Shown in pieces: positions 1 to 7,786 of a stretch of 49,374 bases of DNA; the stretch's first letter is position 1, and each line of letters begins with the position of its first letter. The translations under genes were made by a program, and so were the position numbers. Source of the stretch: CAZLNV01 sp964561095 (GTDB taxonomy: Bacteria > Bacillota_I > Bacilli_A > RF39 > UBA660); contig CAZLNV010000002.1 of NCBI GenBank assembly GCA_964561095.1, positions 1-49,374 of the forward strand, read 5' to 3'. The notes beneath the pieces were generated by a model, which was not told the origin of the DNA, did no database searches, and worked only from the letters and a program-made list of their open reading frames with translations.

Positions 1-322
1 TTCTAGCATTTCTACTAGTATGTTGTCCTCTTACTGGTAAACCTTTTTTATGTCTTATACCTTGATATGAACCTATTTCCATTTTAGTTTTAATGTTCAT
101 TTCAACTTCTCTTTTCAAGTCTCCAACTAAAACAAACTTTTCTACTTCACTTCTTAAAGCATTAATTTGTTCTTCTGTTAAATCTTTTACTCTAATATCT
201 TCACTTACTTTAGCAGCAGTGCAAATTTTATGAGCTCTTGAAGGACCTATACCATAGATATAAGTAAGTCCTATAACTATTCTTTTTTCCTTTGGTAAGT
301 CAATATTTTTAATTCTTGCCAT
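1..322 (-). CDS. rpsM: 30S ribosomal protein S13, partial (C-terminus outside window)
   Basis: The reverse strand from 322 reads MARIKNIDLPKEKRIVIGL and continues through GIGPSRAHKI to a basic stretch with GIRHKKGLPVRGQ and HTSRNAR, which is the S13 sequence (helix-two-turn-helix and the tRNA-contacting basic tail). S13 lies in the head of the small subunit and contacts S19 and the P-site tRNA. The frame is open to base 1, so the last residues are lost at the window edge. It follows rpmJ by 9 bases in the usual infA-rpmJ-rpsM order, with an AAGGAGAAG ribosome binding site in that gap. Very secure by sequence and position. Confidence 0.97.
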   Translation of the reverse strand, partial: MARIKNIDLPKEKRIVIGLTYIYGIGPSRAHKICTAAKVSEDIRVKDLTEEQINALRSEVEKFVLVGDLKREVEMNIKTKMEIGSYQGIRHKKGLPVRGQHTSRNAR

Positions 323-331
323 AACTTCTCC

Positions 332-445
332 TTATCCTTGTCTTTGTTTGTGTTTAGGGTTTTCACATATAACTCTAACCACACCTTTTCTTTTAATTAT
401 TTTGCATTTATCGCAAATCTTTTTCACTGATGGTCTTACTTTCAT
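332..445 (-). CDS. rpmJ: 50S ribosomal protein L36
   Basis: A 37-residue protein beginning MKVRPSVKKICDKCKII and ending HKQRQG. L36 is a small zinc-ribbon protein of the large subunit; the ligand set is visible as CxxC (CDKC), a later Cys in VICENPKH and the following His, so this is the zinc-binding (C+) form. Length is typical. It sits between infA and rpsM with an AAGGAGAAG ribosome binding site directly upstream. The gene is too short for ordinary ORF cut-offs but is unmistakable. Confidence 0.97.
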   Translation of the reverse strand: MKVRPSVKKICDKCKIIKRKGVVRVICENPKHKQRQG

Positions 446-456
446 AATCTTCTCCT

Positions 457-672
457 TTATTTCCTATAAATTATACGCCCGCGTGTTAAATCACAAATTG
501 GTATTTCCATAAGCACTTTATCACCTGGATAAATGCGAATGTTATTCATTCGTATTTTGCCAGAAACGCCGGCTATTACTACGTGCTCATTTTCTAGTTT
601 AACTTTGAATTCATAATTAGGTAATAATTCTAAAACCTTTCCTTCTAGTTCAATGTAACCTTCTTTTGCCAA
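457..672 (-). CDS. infA: Translation initiation factor IF-1
   Basis: IF-1 is a single OB-fold that binds the ribosomal A site during initiation. The protein carries the family signatures VSGKIRMNNIRIYPGDKV and DLTRGRI. Two starts are possible: GTG at 681 and TTG at 672. The TTG start gives MAKEGYIELEG, matching the usual MAK(E/D) beginning of IF-1, and leaves about ten bases after the AGGAG in AACAGGAGAGTGAG; the GTG start would have almost no spacing. I therefore choose TTG at 672 (71 residues). A TTG start may keep IF-1 output modest relative to the ribosomal proteins (inference). Confidence 0.94.
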   Translation of the reverse strand: MAKEGYIELEGKVLELLPNYEFKVKLENEHVVIAGVSGKIRMNNIRIYPGDKVLMEIPICDLTRGRIIYRK

Positions 673-677
673 CTTTC

Positions 678-1430
678 TCACTCTCCTGTTATTATTTCGT
701 AACCATCTTTGGTAACGACTATGGTATGTTCGAAATGTGCAGCCGAACTTTTATCTTCTGTTTCTATAGTCCAACCATCTTCTAACATCCAAATATTTTT
801 ATTTCTTAAACCAAACATCGGTTCAATTGCAAGTGTCATGCCACTCTTTAAAATTATGCTCTCACTTTCTTTATTGCTGTAATTAGGAATATATGGATCT
901 TCGTGAAGAACTTTTCCCACTCCGTGACCAGTCAACTCTCTAAATACTGCATAATGATGTTTCTTGGCAACACTTTCAATAGAAGTGCAAACCTCATTTA
1001 GTTTAATACCTTCTTTTATAACTTCAAGTCCTTTATACAAAGCTGTTCTAGTGTTTTCCACTAATTCTCTTTTTTCTCTTGTAGTATTTCCCACTATATA
1101 AGTATATGCTGTATCCGAATGCATTCCTTTATAGCAAACTCCTATGTCAATGGAAATGATATCTCCATTTTTAAGTATTTGCTTTTCATTTGGAATTCCA
1201 TGAACTACAACTTCATTTATACTAGCACATATACTAGCGGGATAACCTTCATATCCTAGGAATGATGGAGTAGCATCTTTCTTAGTTATATAATTATATG
1301 CATAAGTATCTAACTCTTTGGTACTTACTCCAGGACGTATTAAATCTTTCATATTCATTAAAATTTCATAAGCTATACTTCCTGCATGCTTCATTAATTT
1401 TACTTCATCATCTGATTTAATACTAATCAT
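678..1430 (-). CDS. map: Type I methionine aminopeptidase
   Basis: Removes the initiator Met from nascent proteins after deformylation. The 250-residue protein has the pita-bread metallopeptidase motifs: HGIP (the substrate-gating His), the metal ligands in ISIDIGVCYKGMHSDTA, GHGVGKVLHEDP and AIEPMF, and a final Glu ligand near HFEHTIVV. Length is that of the short bacterial type I enzymes without an N-terminal zinc finger. Its start overlaps the end of adk by eight bases, implying translational coupling. It ends in TGA, five bases before the chosen infA start. Confidence 0.97.
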   Translation of the reverse strand: MISIKSDDEVKLMKHAGSIAYEILMNMKDLIRPGVSTKELDTYAYNYITKKDATPSFLGYEGYPASICASINEVVVHGIPNEKQILKNGDIISIDIGVCYKGMHSDTAYTYIVGNTTREKRELVENTRTALYKGLEVIKEGIKLNEVCTSIESVAKKHHYAVFRELTGHGVGKVLHEDPYIPNYSNKESESIILKSGMTLAIEPMFGLRNKNIWMLEDGWTIETEDKSSAAHFEHTIVVTKDGYEIITGE

Positions 1431-2079
1431 TTTTAACTCCTAAAGAATTTTCTATTTCATTTAATATTATACTCATATCCCTTGTAACATCTATTTCAAT
1501 AAGTTTACCTAATTCTTTGTAATGTTGAACAACTGGAAGAGTATATTCGTTGAAAAAATTTAATCTAACTTTTAACGACTCTTCATTGTCATCATTTCTT
1601 TTAGTTAAAGGTATCTTACAATAATCACAAATCTCACCATTTTTTGGAGTACTAAACCCAGTTAATACATTATAAGTCATTTTACACTCTGGACAAATTC
1701 TTCTGCCAATTGTTCTTTTAAGAGCTGTTTCGTAGTCAACTTTTAAATATATGGCATAATCAATATCTAGATTCAATCTTTTTTGCATGCCTTCTAAAGC
1801 AACAACTTGACTCATTAACCTTGGGTAACCGTCTAATATAACACCATTTTTTATGTCTTCTTTAGATAGTCTATCCTCTATTAATTTATTAGTTATTTCG
1901 TTGCTAACTAATTTCCCTTCACTTTGAATTTGTCTAATAAGTTTACCTAATTCTGTATTTGGGTCTACTCCCCTTAAAAGTTCTCCAGCACTCACCCCAA
2001 TAAACCCATAACGTTCATGAAGTAACTGCGCTATCGTACCTTTTCCGGCAGCTGGTGCTGCTATTAATATTAAATTCAT
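1423..2079 (-). CDS. adk: Adenylate kinase with zinc-binding lid
   Basis: Interconverts ATP and AMP with two ADP. The P-loop is GAPAAGKGT-like (AAPAAGKGTIAQ near residue 10), followed by the AMP-binding stretch and DGYPR. The lid (about residues 125-165) holds four Cys as CPEC and CDYC, so it is the zinc-lid form typical of Gram-positive bacteria. 218 residues is normal. The P-loop starts AAPAAGKG rather than the common GPPGAGKG, a mild variation. It lies between secY and map as in Bacillus, and overlaps map by eight bases. Confidence 0.97.
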   Translation of the reverse strand: MNLILIAAPAAGKGTIAQLLHERYGFIGVSAGELLRGVDPNTELGKLIRQIQSEGKLVSNEITNKLIEDRLSKEDIKNGVILDGYPRLMSQVVALEGMQKRLNLDIDYAIYLKVDYETALKRTIGRRICPECKMTYNVLTGFSTPKNGEICDYCKIPLTKRNDDNEESLKVRLNFFNEYTLPVVQHYKELGKLIEIDVTRDMSIILNEIENSLGVKND

Positions 2080-2085
2080 AGATTC

Positions 2086-3339
2086 CTACCTTCTTTTATT
2101 ATAACTTCTACTTGCAACAGATGACTCTAATTGCTTATATGTTTCAAGTACAACGCCAACAACAATTAATATACTAGTTCCTCCAATTTTTACTGAGCTT
2201 GGAAGGCTAGTAAACATAGTCGTTAGTATTGGTAAAGCCGCAATAATTGCTATAAATATTGCTCCTAAAAAAGTTATTCTACCAAGTACTTTAGAAATAT
2301 AATTTTTAGTCTCACTTCCAGGTCTAATACCGGGAATATATCCACCATTCTTATTTAAGTCTTTAGATAACTTATCAGGACTTAATACCATATACACATA
2401 AATATATGTAAATAATATAATTAACAACATATATATTGCAAATCCAACTGGTGTTTCAGTAGAAAAAATTGTCTTTATCACACTAAGTGCTTTTTCATTT
2501 TTTACAAAATATGTCAATGTTGATGGAACAGCTAATATAGTTGAAGCAAAGATTACAGGCATTACTCCCGCAGAATTAATTCTTAAAGGAAGATATGTTT
2601 GTTTGCCGCCATAAGAAGAAACTGTTCTATTTGAATATTGAATAGGAATTCTTCTTTCTGCTTCTTGAATATATATAACACCAACTATAATAAATATGTA
2701 TAGTAGTACAAATAAACTAAATGAAATAATTCCAACTAGTGTATTTGATGCTCCTGGGATTAACGCTTGGAATGCACTAATAAACATTGATGGTAATGTA
2801 TTAACAATACCAGCCATAATGATTAGTGATACTCCGTTTCCAATTCCTTTTTGAGTGATTTGGTCTCCCATCCAAAGTAAGAATGCTGTACCGCCTGTTA
2901 GAATAGTTGCTATTTTCAAATATTCTATAGGCTCTGCACCTTTACCCATAAACATTAATGCGTAAACAAAACCTTGTATAAAAGAAAATCCAATACCTGC
3001 ATATCTAGTAATTTTATTTATTTTAGTTCTTCCTTCTTCACCCATTTCTTTTAATTCTTTAAAATATGGTATGATATCCATTTGAAGAATTTGAATAAGA
3101 ATAGATGCACTAATGTAAGGCATAACGCCTAGGGCAAATATTGAGAATTGTTTTAAACCGCCACCGCTCATTGCGTTTAGTAATTCCAAAAATCCTAGAT
3201 CTCCGGTAATTGCTTTCATTCCTGGAACTGTTATAGCATTTCCAAGTGCAAATACTGCAAGGGCGCATAGAGTAAATCCAACTCTTTTACGTAAGTCTTT
3301 ATTAGTAGATTTAAATAATTGCTTAAATGTAGCAAACAT
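2086..3339 (-). CDS. secY: Protein translocase subunit SecY
   Basis: Channel subunit of the Sec translocon in the cytoplasmic membrane. The 417-residue protein has the family hallmarks: an amphipathic N-terminus before the first membrane helix, the plug-region AMSGGGL, GVMPYISASI, EAERRIPIQYS in the cytoplasmic loop, and GIRPGSETKNYI in the loop between helices 8 and 9. About ten hydrophobic segments are visible. It follows rplO by one base and precedes adk by six, so it is co-expressed with the ribosomal genes. Slightly shorter than the usual 430 or so residues. Confidence 0.97.
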   Translation of the reverse strand: MFATFKQLFKSTNKDLRKRVGFTLCALAVFALGNAITVPGMKAITGDLGFLELLNAMSGGGLKQFSIFALGVMPYISASILIQILQMDIIPYFKELKEMGEEGRTKINKITRYAGIGFSFIQGFVYALMFMGKGAEPIEYLKIATILTGGTAFLLWMGDQITQKGIGNGVSLIIMAGIVNTLPSMFISAFQALIPGASNTLVGIISFSLFVLLYIFIIVGVIYIQEAERRIPIQYSNRTVSSYGGKQTYLPLRINSAGVMPVIFASTILAVPSTLTYFVKNEKALSVIKTIFSTETPVGFAIYMLLIILFTYIYVYMVLSPDKLSKDLNKNGGYIPGIRPGSETKNYISKVLGRITFLGAIFIAIIAALPILTTMFTSLPSSVKIGGTSILIVVGVVLETYKQLESSVASRSYNKRR

Positions 3340-3340
3340 T

Positions 3341-3784
3341 TTAAATCACCTCTGCTTTCCCGCCTAACTCTTCAATTTTGTTGATAGCACTATTAGTGAA
3401 AACGTTAGCTTTTACAGTTAATTTCTTTTCTAATTTACCATTCCCCAAAATTTTTATTCCTTTTAATTCTTTGTTTATTAACTTCTTTTCTTTTAGTAAT
3501 TCAGGTGTAACAACTGTACCTTCATCAAAAACATTTAATTCTGATACATTAACAATTGCATATCTTATAGTAAACCTTTTATTACTAAATCCTCTTCTTG
3601 GTAATCTTTTATATAATGGATTTTGTCCACCTTCAAACCAAGCTGGGATATGTGCTCCTGAACGAGCTTTTTGTCCTTTTTCACCACGACATGAAGTTTT
3701 TCCATGTCCTGAACCTGGACCTCTACCTACTGTTTTTCTTCTATGAGTAGATCCAGGATTATTTACTAATTCATTTAATTTCAT
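3341..3784 (-). CDS. rplO: 50S ribosomal protein L15
   Basis: A 147-residue protein starting MKLNELVNNPGSTHRRK, with the glycine/arginine-rich extended N-terminus GRGPGSGHGKTSCRGEKGQKAR and the globular C-terminal part ending in EELGGKAEVI. L15 is a large-subunit assembly protein contacting 23S rRNA. Its start ATG shares a base with the end of rpsE. In most bacteria rpmD (L30) separates rpsE from rplO; here the two genes touch, so L30 is missing from this position. Confidence 0.97.
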   Translation of the reverse strand: MKLNELVNNPGSTHRRKTVGRGPGSGHGKTSCRGEKGQKARSGAHIPAWFEGGQNPLYKRLPRRGFSNKRFTIRYAIVNVSELNVFDEGTVVTPELLKEKKLINKELKGIKILGNGKLEKKLTVKANVFTNSAINKIEELGGKAEVI

Positions 3785-4302
3785 TATCCTTTAATCTCCT
3801 CTTCTTTTTTACCACGTAACATAGCTAAATGTGCAACACTTTTTTGTTTTCTTAGTGCATCCATTGTAGCACGTGATGTGTTAATTTGTGTGTTACTTCC
3901 TAATGATTTAGAAACTACATCTTTAACTCCCGCTAATTCAAGAATAATTCTAACTGGTCCTCCAGCAATTATTCCTCTACCTTCTTTAGCAGGTCTAATT
4001 AATACTTTTGCAGCTCCACATACACCAATAACTTCGTGAGAAATTGTTCTATCATCAACTAAAGTAACATTTATCATATTCTTTTCTGCAGCTTTGATAG
4101 CTTTTGTAACTGCTTCTGGTATTTCATTTGATTTACCTGTTCCAATTCCAACTTTTCCTTTTCTATCTCCTACTGCAACAGTAGCCGAAAATCTAAAATT
4201 TCTACCACCTTTAGTAACTTTAGTTACACGTCCTATAGAAATAATTTTATCTTCATATAATTTCTTAGGTTCTTCTCTTTTTTCAAATCTTTTGTTTTCC
4301 AT
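3784..4302 (-). CDS. rpsE: 30S ribosomal protein S5
   Basis: 172 residues. The N-terminal double-stranded RNA-binding-like fold is seen in IISIGRVTKVTKGGRNFRFS and the C-terminal domain in GPVRIILELAGVKDVVSKSLG followed by NTSRATMDAL. S5 contributes to decoding accuracy and mRNA unwinding at the entry channel. It overlaps both neighbours (rplR upstream, rplO downstream) by one base, a tightly coupled arrangement. rpmD, normally next, is absent. Confidence 0.97.
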   Translation of the reverse strand: MENKRFEKREEPKKLYEDKIISIGRVTKVTKGGRNFRFSATVAVGDRKGKVGIGTGKSNEIPEAVTKAIKAAEKNMINVTLVDDRTISHEVIGVCGAAKVLIRPAKEGRGIIAGGPVRIILELAGVKDVVSKSLGSNTQINTSRATMDALRKQKSVAHLAMLRGKKEEEIKG

Positions 4303-4655
4303 TAGAATTCTAATCCTTTCTCGCGTGCAGATTCTGCTAAAGCCTTAACAGCGCCATGATATAAATATCCGCCTCTGTCAAATACTACAGTTTTAATTTT
4401 TAATTTTAGTGCTTTATCAGCAATAGATGCTCCTATTTTTTTGGCATTTTCAATATTACTGCCTTTAAGACCTAATTCTCTACCAGAAGCACTTGCTAAA
4501 GTAATACCTTCTTCATCATCAATTAATTGAACATAAAAATCAACATTACTTTTAAATACATTTAATCTTGGAATAGAACTAGTTCCATGAATAGTTTTTC
4601 TAATTCTTGCATGTCTTGCTTCACGAGCAACACTTCTTGACTCTTTTTTTATCAT
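4302..4655 (-). CDS. rplR: 50S ribosomal protein L18
   Basis: 117 residues beginning MIKKESRSVAREARHARIR, an Arg/Lys-rich 5S rRNA-binding N-terminus, followed by RLNVFKSNVDFYVQLIDD and the C-terminal VFDRGGYLYHGAVKALA signature. L18 binds 5S rRNA together with L5 and forms the central protuberance. It is coupled to rpsE by a one-base overlap and lies 11 bases after rplF. Confidence 0.97.
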   Translation of the reverse strand: MIKKESRSVAREARHARIRKTIHGTSSIPRLNVFKSNVDFYVQLIDDEEGITLASASGRELGLKGSNIENAKKIGASIADKALKLKIKTVVFDRGGYLYHGAVKALAESAREKGLEF

Positions 4656-4666
4656 AATTACCCTCC

Positions 4667-5203
4667 TTACGCAGCTTTCTTTCCTTCTTTACGACGAATA
4701 AATTCATCTTTATATTTGATACCTTTACCTTTATATGGCTCTGGTCCTCTTACTTTTCTTACATTAGCAGCAAATTCACCTACTACTTGTTTGTCAATTC
4801 CACTTATTGTAAGTTCTGTGTTTGAAGGAGCTTCTAATTTTAATCCTGTAGGAATATCAAGTGTAACAGGATGAGAATATCCTGCATTAATTACAAGTTT
4901 ATTTCCTTGAACATTAAACTTATAACCAACTCCATTAATTTCCAAATCTTTTTTAAAACCAATGCTTACTCCATCAATCATATTTTTAATTATTGAATTG
5001 GTAGTTCCATGCAACTGTTTTGAAGTTTTAGCTTCATCTTTTCTAGTTACAATTACCTTATTTTCTTTAATTTCTACATTGACTGCATTTTTAAATTCAA
5101 ATGTAAGAGTTCCTCCCTTTCCTGTAACTGTTACTAAGTTACCTTCAACGGTAACTGTTACACCTTCAGGTATAATAAGTTCTCTATTTCCAATACGACT
5201 CAT
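4667..5203 (-). CDS. rplF: 50S ribosomal protein L6
   Basis: L6 lies near the factor-binding site of the large subunit. The 178-residue protein starts MSRIGNRELIIPEGV and ends with the conserved GPEPYKGKGIKYKDEFIRR-type C-terminus. The frame is open 15 codons further upstream, but the start at 5203 matches the family N-terminus and has AGAGGAG eight bases upstream, so it is chosen. Two L6 repeats are visible, roughly residues 10-80 and 85-165. Confidence 0.97.
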   Translation of the reverse strand: MSRIGNRELIIPEGVTVTVEGNLVTVTGKGGTLTFEFKNAVNVEIKENKVIVTRKDEAKTSKQLHGTTNSIIKNMIDGVSIGFKKDLEINGVGYKFNVQGNKLVINAGYSHPVTLDIPTGLKLEAPSNTELTISGIDKQVVGEFAANVRKVRGPEPYKGKGIKYKDEFIRRKEGKKAA

Positions 5204-5216
5204 ATAAATTCTCCTC

Positions 5217-5615
5217 TTACCATATATACAAAAGCACTTCGCCGCCAAGAGACTTACCTCTTGCTTCTTTGTCTGTCATTAAACCTTCTGGTGTAGAAAT
5301 AACTGCTGTTCCTAAACCATTGATTACCCTAGGCAATTCATTTGCTTTTGTATAAACACGTAACCCTGGTTTACTAATTCTTTTTAAACCAGTAATTACT
5401 CTTTCTTTAGATTTTGTATATTTCAAATTTAATACAAGCATTTCACCATTTCCAGATTCTTCACTTGTACTGAATCCATCAATATATCCTTCTTTTACAA
5501 ATATCTCAGCGATACCCCTAGTCAATTTTGTAGATGGTACTTCCACTGTTTTGTATTTCATAGCATTTGCATTACGAATTCTAGTAAGCATATCTGCTAC
5601 TGTATCATTTACCAT
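5217..5615 (-). CDS. rpsH: 30S ribosomal protein S8
   Basis: 132 residues starting MVNDTVADMLTRIRNANAM, with the C-terminal signature VISTPEGLMTDKEARGKSLGGE. S8 binds helix 21 of 16S rRNA and in some bacteria is the translational repressor of the spc operon. Its ribosome binding site, GGAGG, lies inside the last codons of the upstream 93-residue gene, and its ATG overlaps that gene's end by seven bases (ATGGTAA). Its translation is thus probably coupled to that unusual gene rather than directly to rpsN. Confidence 0.97.
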   Translation of the reverse strand: MVNDTVADMLTRIRNANAMKYKTVEVPSTKLTRGIAEIFVKEGYIDGFSTSEESGNGEMLVLNLKYTKSKERVITGLKRISKPGLRVYTKANELPRVINGLGTAVISTPEGLMTDKEARGKSLGGEVLLYIW

Positions 5616-5890
5616 GATTGGCCTCCCTTCTTAAAAACCTCTCGTTTTAATACTATTTTTTTATTATTTTTTTCAGATACTTTTAATGCTTCTTGGCATT
5701 TTGTTAGCTCTGATAAAATATCTTCTTTGTACTCTAATAATTCTGCTAATTCTTCATTATAGTTTTCACTACTCAATGTGTCTTTTTCCCCTTCTAATTC
5801 TTTTTCCTCAGTTTCAATACATGAGAGAAGATAAGATTGAGTTTTTAACTTACATTGTAGTGAACCTTCGAGTAACATAATTGAGTTCAC
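5609..5890 (-). CDS. Unrecognised 93-residue coiled-coil protein inserted between rpsN and rpsH
   Basis: I do not recognise this protein. It starts with GTG at 5890, about nine bases after a TAGGAG site that overlaps the rpsN stop codon, and ends by overlapping the rpsH start by seven bases. The sequence is rich in Glu, Lys and Leu. Residues about 25-82 look like a continuous helix with heptad-type Leu/Ile spacing (for example EELAELLEYKEDILSELTKC), so a coiled coil is likely. It has no signal peptide or membrane segment, and three Cys (residues 13, 24 and 64). In other bacteria rpsN and rpsH are adjacent. Coupling on both sides and an intact frame argue for a real gene. A ribosome-associated or assembly role would be inference from position only; a second possible start is the ATG at residue 5. 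Confidence 0.72.
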   Translation of the reverse strand: MNSIMLLEGSLQCKLKTQSYLLSCIETEEKELEGEKDTLSSENYNEELAELLEYKEDILSELTKCQEALKVSEKNNKKIVLKREVFKKGGQSW

Positions 5891-5902
5891 TTTTGTTCAC
5901 TC

Positions 5903-6088
5903 CTACCAACTTGATTTTTTTACGCCAGGAATTTGACCTTTATTTGCTAATTCTCTAAAGCAGATACGACATAAACCAAATTTTCTTAAAACACCATGTG
6001 GTCTTCCACATCTTTCACATCTTGTATAATTTCTAGCTTTAAACTTAGAACCATTCTTCCAGCTTACTATTTTACTTTTCTTTGCCAT
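5903..6088 (-). CDS. rpsN: 30S ribosomal protein S14, zinc-binding type
   Basis: 61 residues, the short form of S14. Zinc ligands are CERC and CRIC, spaced as in the Bacillus RpsN (C+) type, within RCERCGRPHGVLRKFGLCRIC. S14 is a late-assembling protein of the small-subunit head. The start is MAKKSKIVSWKNGS and the end GVKKSSW. The TAG stop forms part of the ribosome binding site of the following 93-residue gene. Confidence 0.97.
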   Translation of the reverse strand: MAKKSKIVSWKNGSKFKARNYTRCERCGRPHGVLRKFGLCRICFRELANKGQIPGVKKSSW

Positions 6089-6097
6089 AATATCTCC

Positions 6098-6637
6098 TTA
6101 CTTTCTAAAAGGTAATCCAAACCCTGTTAATAACGCTAATGCTTCTTCATTAGTTTTAGCTGTTGTTACAATAACAACGTCTAATCCACGAGTCTTAATA
6201 ACATTATCATATTCTACTTCAGGGAATACAAGTTGTTCTTTGATTCCTAAAGTATAATTTCCTCTTCCATCAAATGATCCTTTAGATATTCCTCTAAAAT
6301 CTCTTACACGAGGAAGAGCTATTTTTACAAGCTTTTCTAAGAAGTTATACATATTATCTCCTCTTAGAGTAACTTTGCAACCTATTTTATTTCCTTCTCT
6401 TAATTTAAATCCAGCAATTGATTTTTTTGCTTTAGTTATAACAGGCTTTTGTCCTGCAATTACTTCTAATTCCTTAACAGCTGCTTCTAGATATTTTGAA
6501 TCTGCTAATGCATCTCCTACGCCCATATTAAGAACGATTTTTTCCAATCTAGGAACTTGTAAATTAGAAGTATAACTAAATTCTTTCTTTAAACTAGGAA
6601 GAATTTCTTTAGTATATAATTCTTTTAATGTTTCCAT
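6098..6637 (-). CDS. rplE: 50S ribosomal protein L5
   Basis: 179 residues. Signatures include PRLEKIVLNMGVGDA, the GQKPVITKAKKSIAGFKLREG segment and VRDFRGISKGSFDGRGNYTLG near residue 130. L5 binds 5S rRNA and the P-site tRNA loop in the central protuberance. The C-terminus ends LLTGFGLPFRK. It lies seven bases after rplX and nine before rpsN. Confidence 0.97.
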   Translation of the reverse strand: METLKELYTKEILPSLKKEFSYTSNLQVPRLEKIVLNMGVGDALADSKYLEAAVKELEVIAGQKPVITKAKKSIAGFKLREGNKIGCKVTLRGDNMYNFLEKLVKIALPRVRDFRGISKGSFDGRGNYTLGIKEQLVFPEVEYDNVIKTRGLDVVIVTTAKTNEEALALLTGFGLPFRK

Positions 6638-6644
6638 AATTCAC

Positions 6645-6920
6645 CTACTTTTTACTTTCTTCTTTTTTAGTAGTTTTTTTCACTGTTTTCTTTTCTAATT
6701 TTTTGTCCATAACTTTTACATTAGAAATATGAATTGGAGCTTCTATTTCAAGAATTCCACCAGTTTCATTGTTAGCTGAAGGTTTAACATGCTTTTTAAT
6801 AATGTTAACTTTGTCAATTATAACTCTGTTCTCACTTCTTAAAATTTGCAATACTTTTCCTTCTTTTCCTTTATTACTACCTGACATTACTTTTACCATG
6901 TCTCCAACTTTGATTTTCAT
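6645..6920 (-). CDS. rplX: 50S ribosomal protein L24
   Basis: 91 residues with an N-terminal KOW motif (VKVMSGSNKGKEGKVLQI, about residues 8-25), the assembly-initiating rRNA-binding element. It is somewhat shorter than the roughly 100-105 residues usual in Bacilli. The C-terminus is a low-complexity Lys/Thr/Glu tail (KKTTKKEESKK) in place of the family's conserved end. It lies between rplN and rplE. Confidence 0.96.
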   Translation of the reverse strand: MKIKVGDMVKVMSGSNKGKEGKVLQILRSENRVIIDKVNIIKKHVKPSANNETGGILEIEAPIHISNVKVMDKKLEKKTVKKTTKKEESKK

Positions 6921-6931
6921 GATTTAGCCTC

Positions 6932-7300
6932 CTATAATACTTCTGATGCTAGTGAAACAATTTTCATGTAATTCTTATCACGAAGTTCACGAGCAACGGG
7001 CCCTAAGACACGAGTTCCTACCGGACTATTATCATCTTTAATTAATACGCAAGCATTATCTTCAAATTTGATAAAACTTCCATCTTTTCTTTTTGTCCCT
7101 TGTACTGTTCTTACTATAACAGCTTTTACTACTTTTCCTTTTTCAATAGTGCCGTTTGGTAATGCTTTCTTAACTGTTCCAACTACTACATCTCCAATAT
7201 TACCAGTTTTAACTTTTGAACCACCTAATACTCTTATTACAAGTAATTCACGTGCTCCAGAGTTATCGGCTACTTTTAAACGACTTTCTGGTTGTATCAT
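6932..7300 (-). CDS. rplN: 50S ribosomal protein L14
   Basis: 122 residues, the exact usual length. It starts MIQPESRLKVADNSGAREL and carries the family segment RVLGGS and, near the end, GPVARELRDKNYMKIVSLA. L14 sits at the subunit interface (bridges B5 and B8) and is the docking site of the silencing factor RsfS. It lies 14 bases after rpsQ and 11 before rplX. Confidence 0.97.
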   Translation of the reverse strand: MIQPESRLKVADNSGARELLVIRVLGGSKVKTGNIGDVVVGTVKKALPNGTIEKGKVVKAVIVRTVQGTKRKDGSFIKFEDNACVLIKDDNSPVGTRVLGPVARELRDKNYMKIVSLASEVL

Positions 7301-7314
7301 TCTTTATGCCCTCC

Positions 7315-7575
7315 TTAATCCACAATAACGGCTTTTTCAATAACTTTATTTAATATATATCTTTTAGTTTTTGAAATTGGTTTAGAAAAAATAACGCTTA
7401 CTGTATCTCCTAAACCTGCCTTATTCTCTTCATCATGTACTGCATATTTTTTAGTACTTTTTACTCTTTTACCATATAATGGGTGTTTTTTGTAAGTTAT
7501 TACTTCAATAGTAATAGTCTTATCACATTTGTTACTTACAACTTTACCTATAAGTTCTTGTTTTGCTTTTTCCAT
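7315..7575 (-). CDS. rpsQ: 30S ribosomal protein S17
   Basis: 86 residues with an OB fold: IGKVVSNKCDKTITIEV at the N-terminus and the conserved KKHPLYGKRVKSTKKYAVHD segment in the middle, then GDTVSVIFSKPISKTKRY. S17 is a primary 16S rRNA-binding assembly protein. It follows rpmC by seven bases. Confidence 0.97.
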   Translation of the reverse strand: MEKAKQELIGKVVSNKCDKTITIEVITYKKHPLYGKRVKSTKKYAVHDEENKAGLGDTVSVIFSKPISKTKRYILNKVIEKAVIVD

Positions 7576-7582
7576 AATTCAC

Positions 7583-7786
7583 CTACTTTTTTAACCCTTC
7601 TAATTCACGTTCTCTTAAAACTGTTTTTAATCTTGCTACATCATGTCTTAACATAGATACTCTATGAGGTTTTTCTAATGAGCCAGTAGACGCAGCAAAT
7701 CTTAAGTTAAACAATTCTACTTTTAATTCTTCAATTTTTTTATTAATTTCTGCATCTGTCATTTTCTTGATATCTTCCATCTTCAT
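7583..7786 (-). CDS. rpmC: 50S ribosomal protein L29
   Basis: 67 residues forming the typical two-helix hairpin: MEDIKKMTDAEINKKIEELK, then LFNLRFAASTGSLEKPHR and a basic C-terminal helix. L29 surrounds the polypeptide exit with L23 and is part of the trigger factor and SRP docking area. Its start shares one base with the rplP stop, so the pair is translationally coupled. Confidence 0.97.
   Translation of the reverse strand: MKMEDIKKMTDAEINKKIEELKVELFNLRFAASTGSLEKPHRVSMLRHDVARLKTVLRERELEGLKK

Noticed and set aside
3378..3746. Open frames on the plus strand opposite the ribosomal genes (for example opposite rplO and rpsE).
   Set aside because: They are antisense to strongly conserved genes, have no ribosome binding site and unlikely amino-acid composition.
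5686..5880. A plus-strand open frame opposite the 93-residue inserted gene.
   Set aside because: It has no Shine-Dalgarno or promoter and runs against the operon; the minus-strand gene has coupling signals on both sides.
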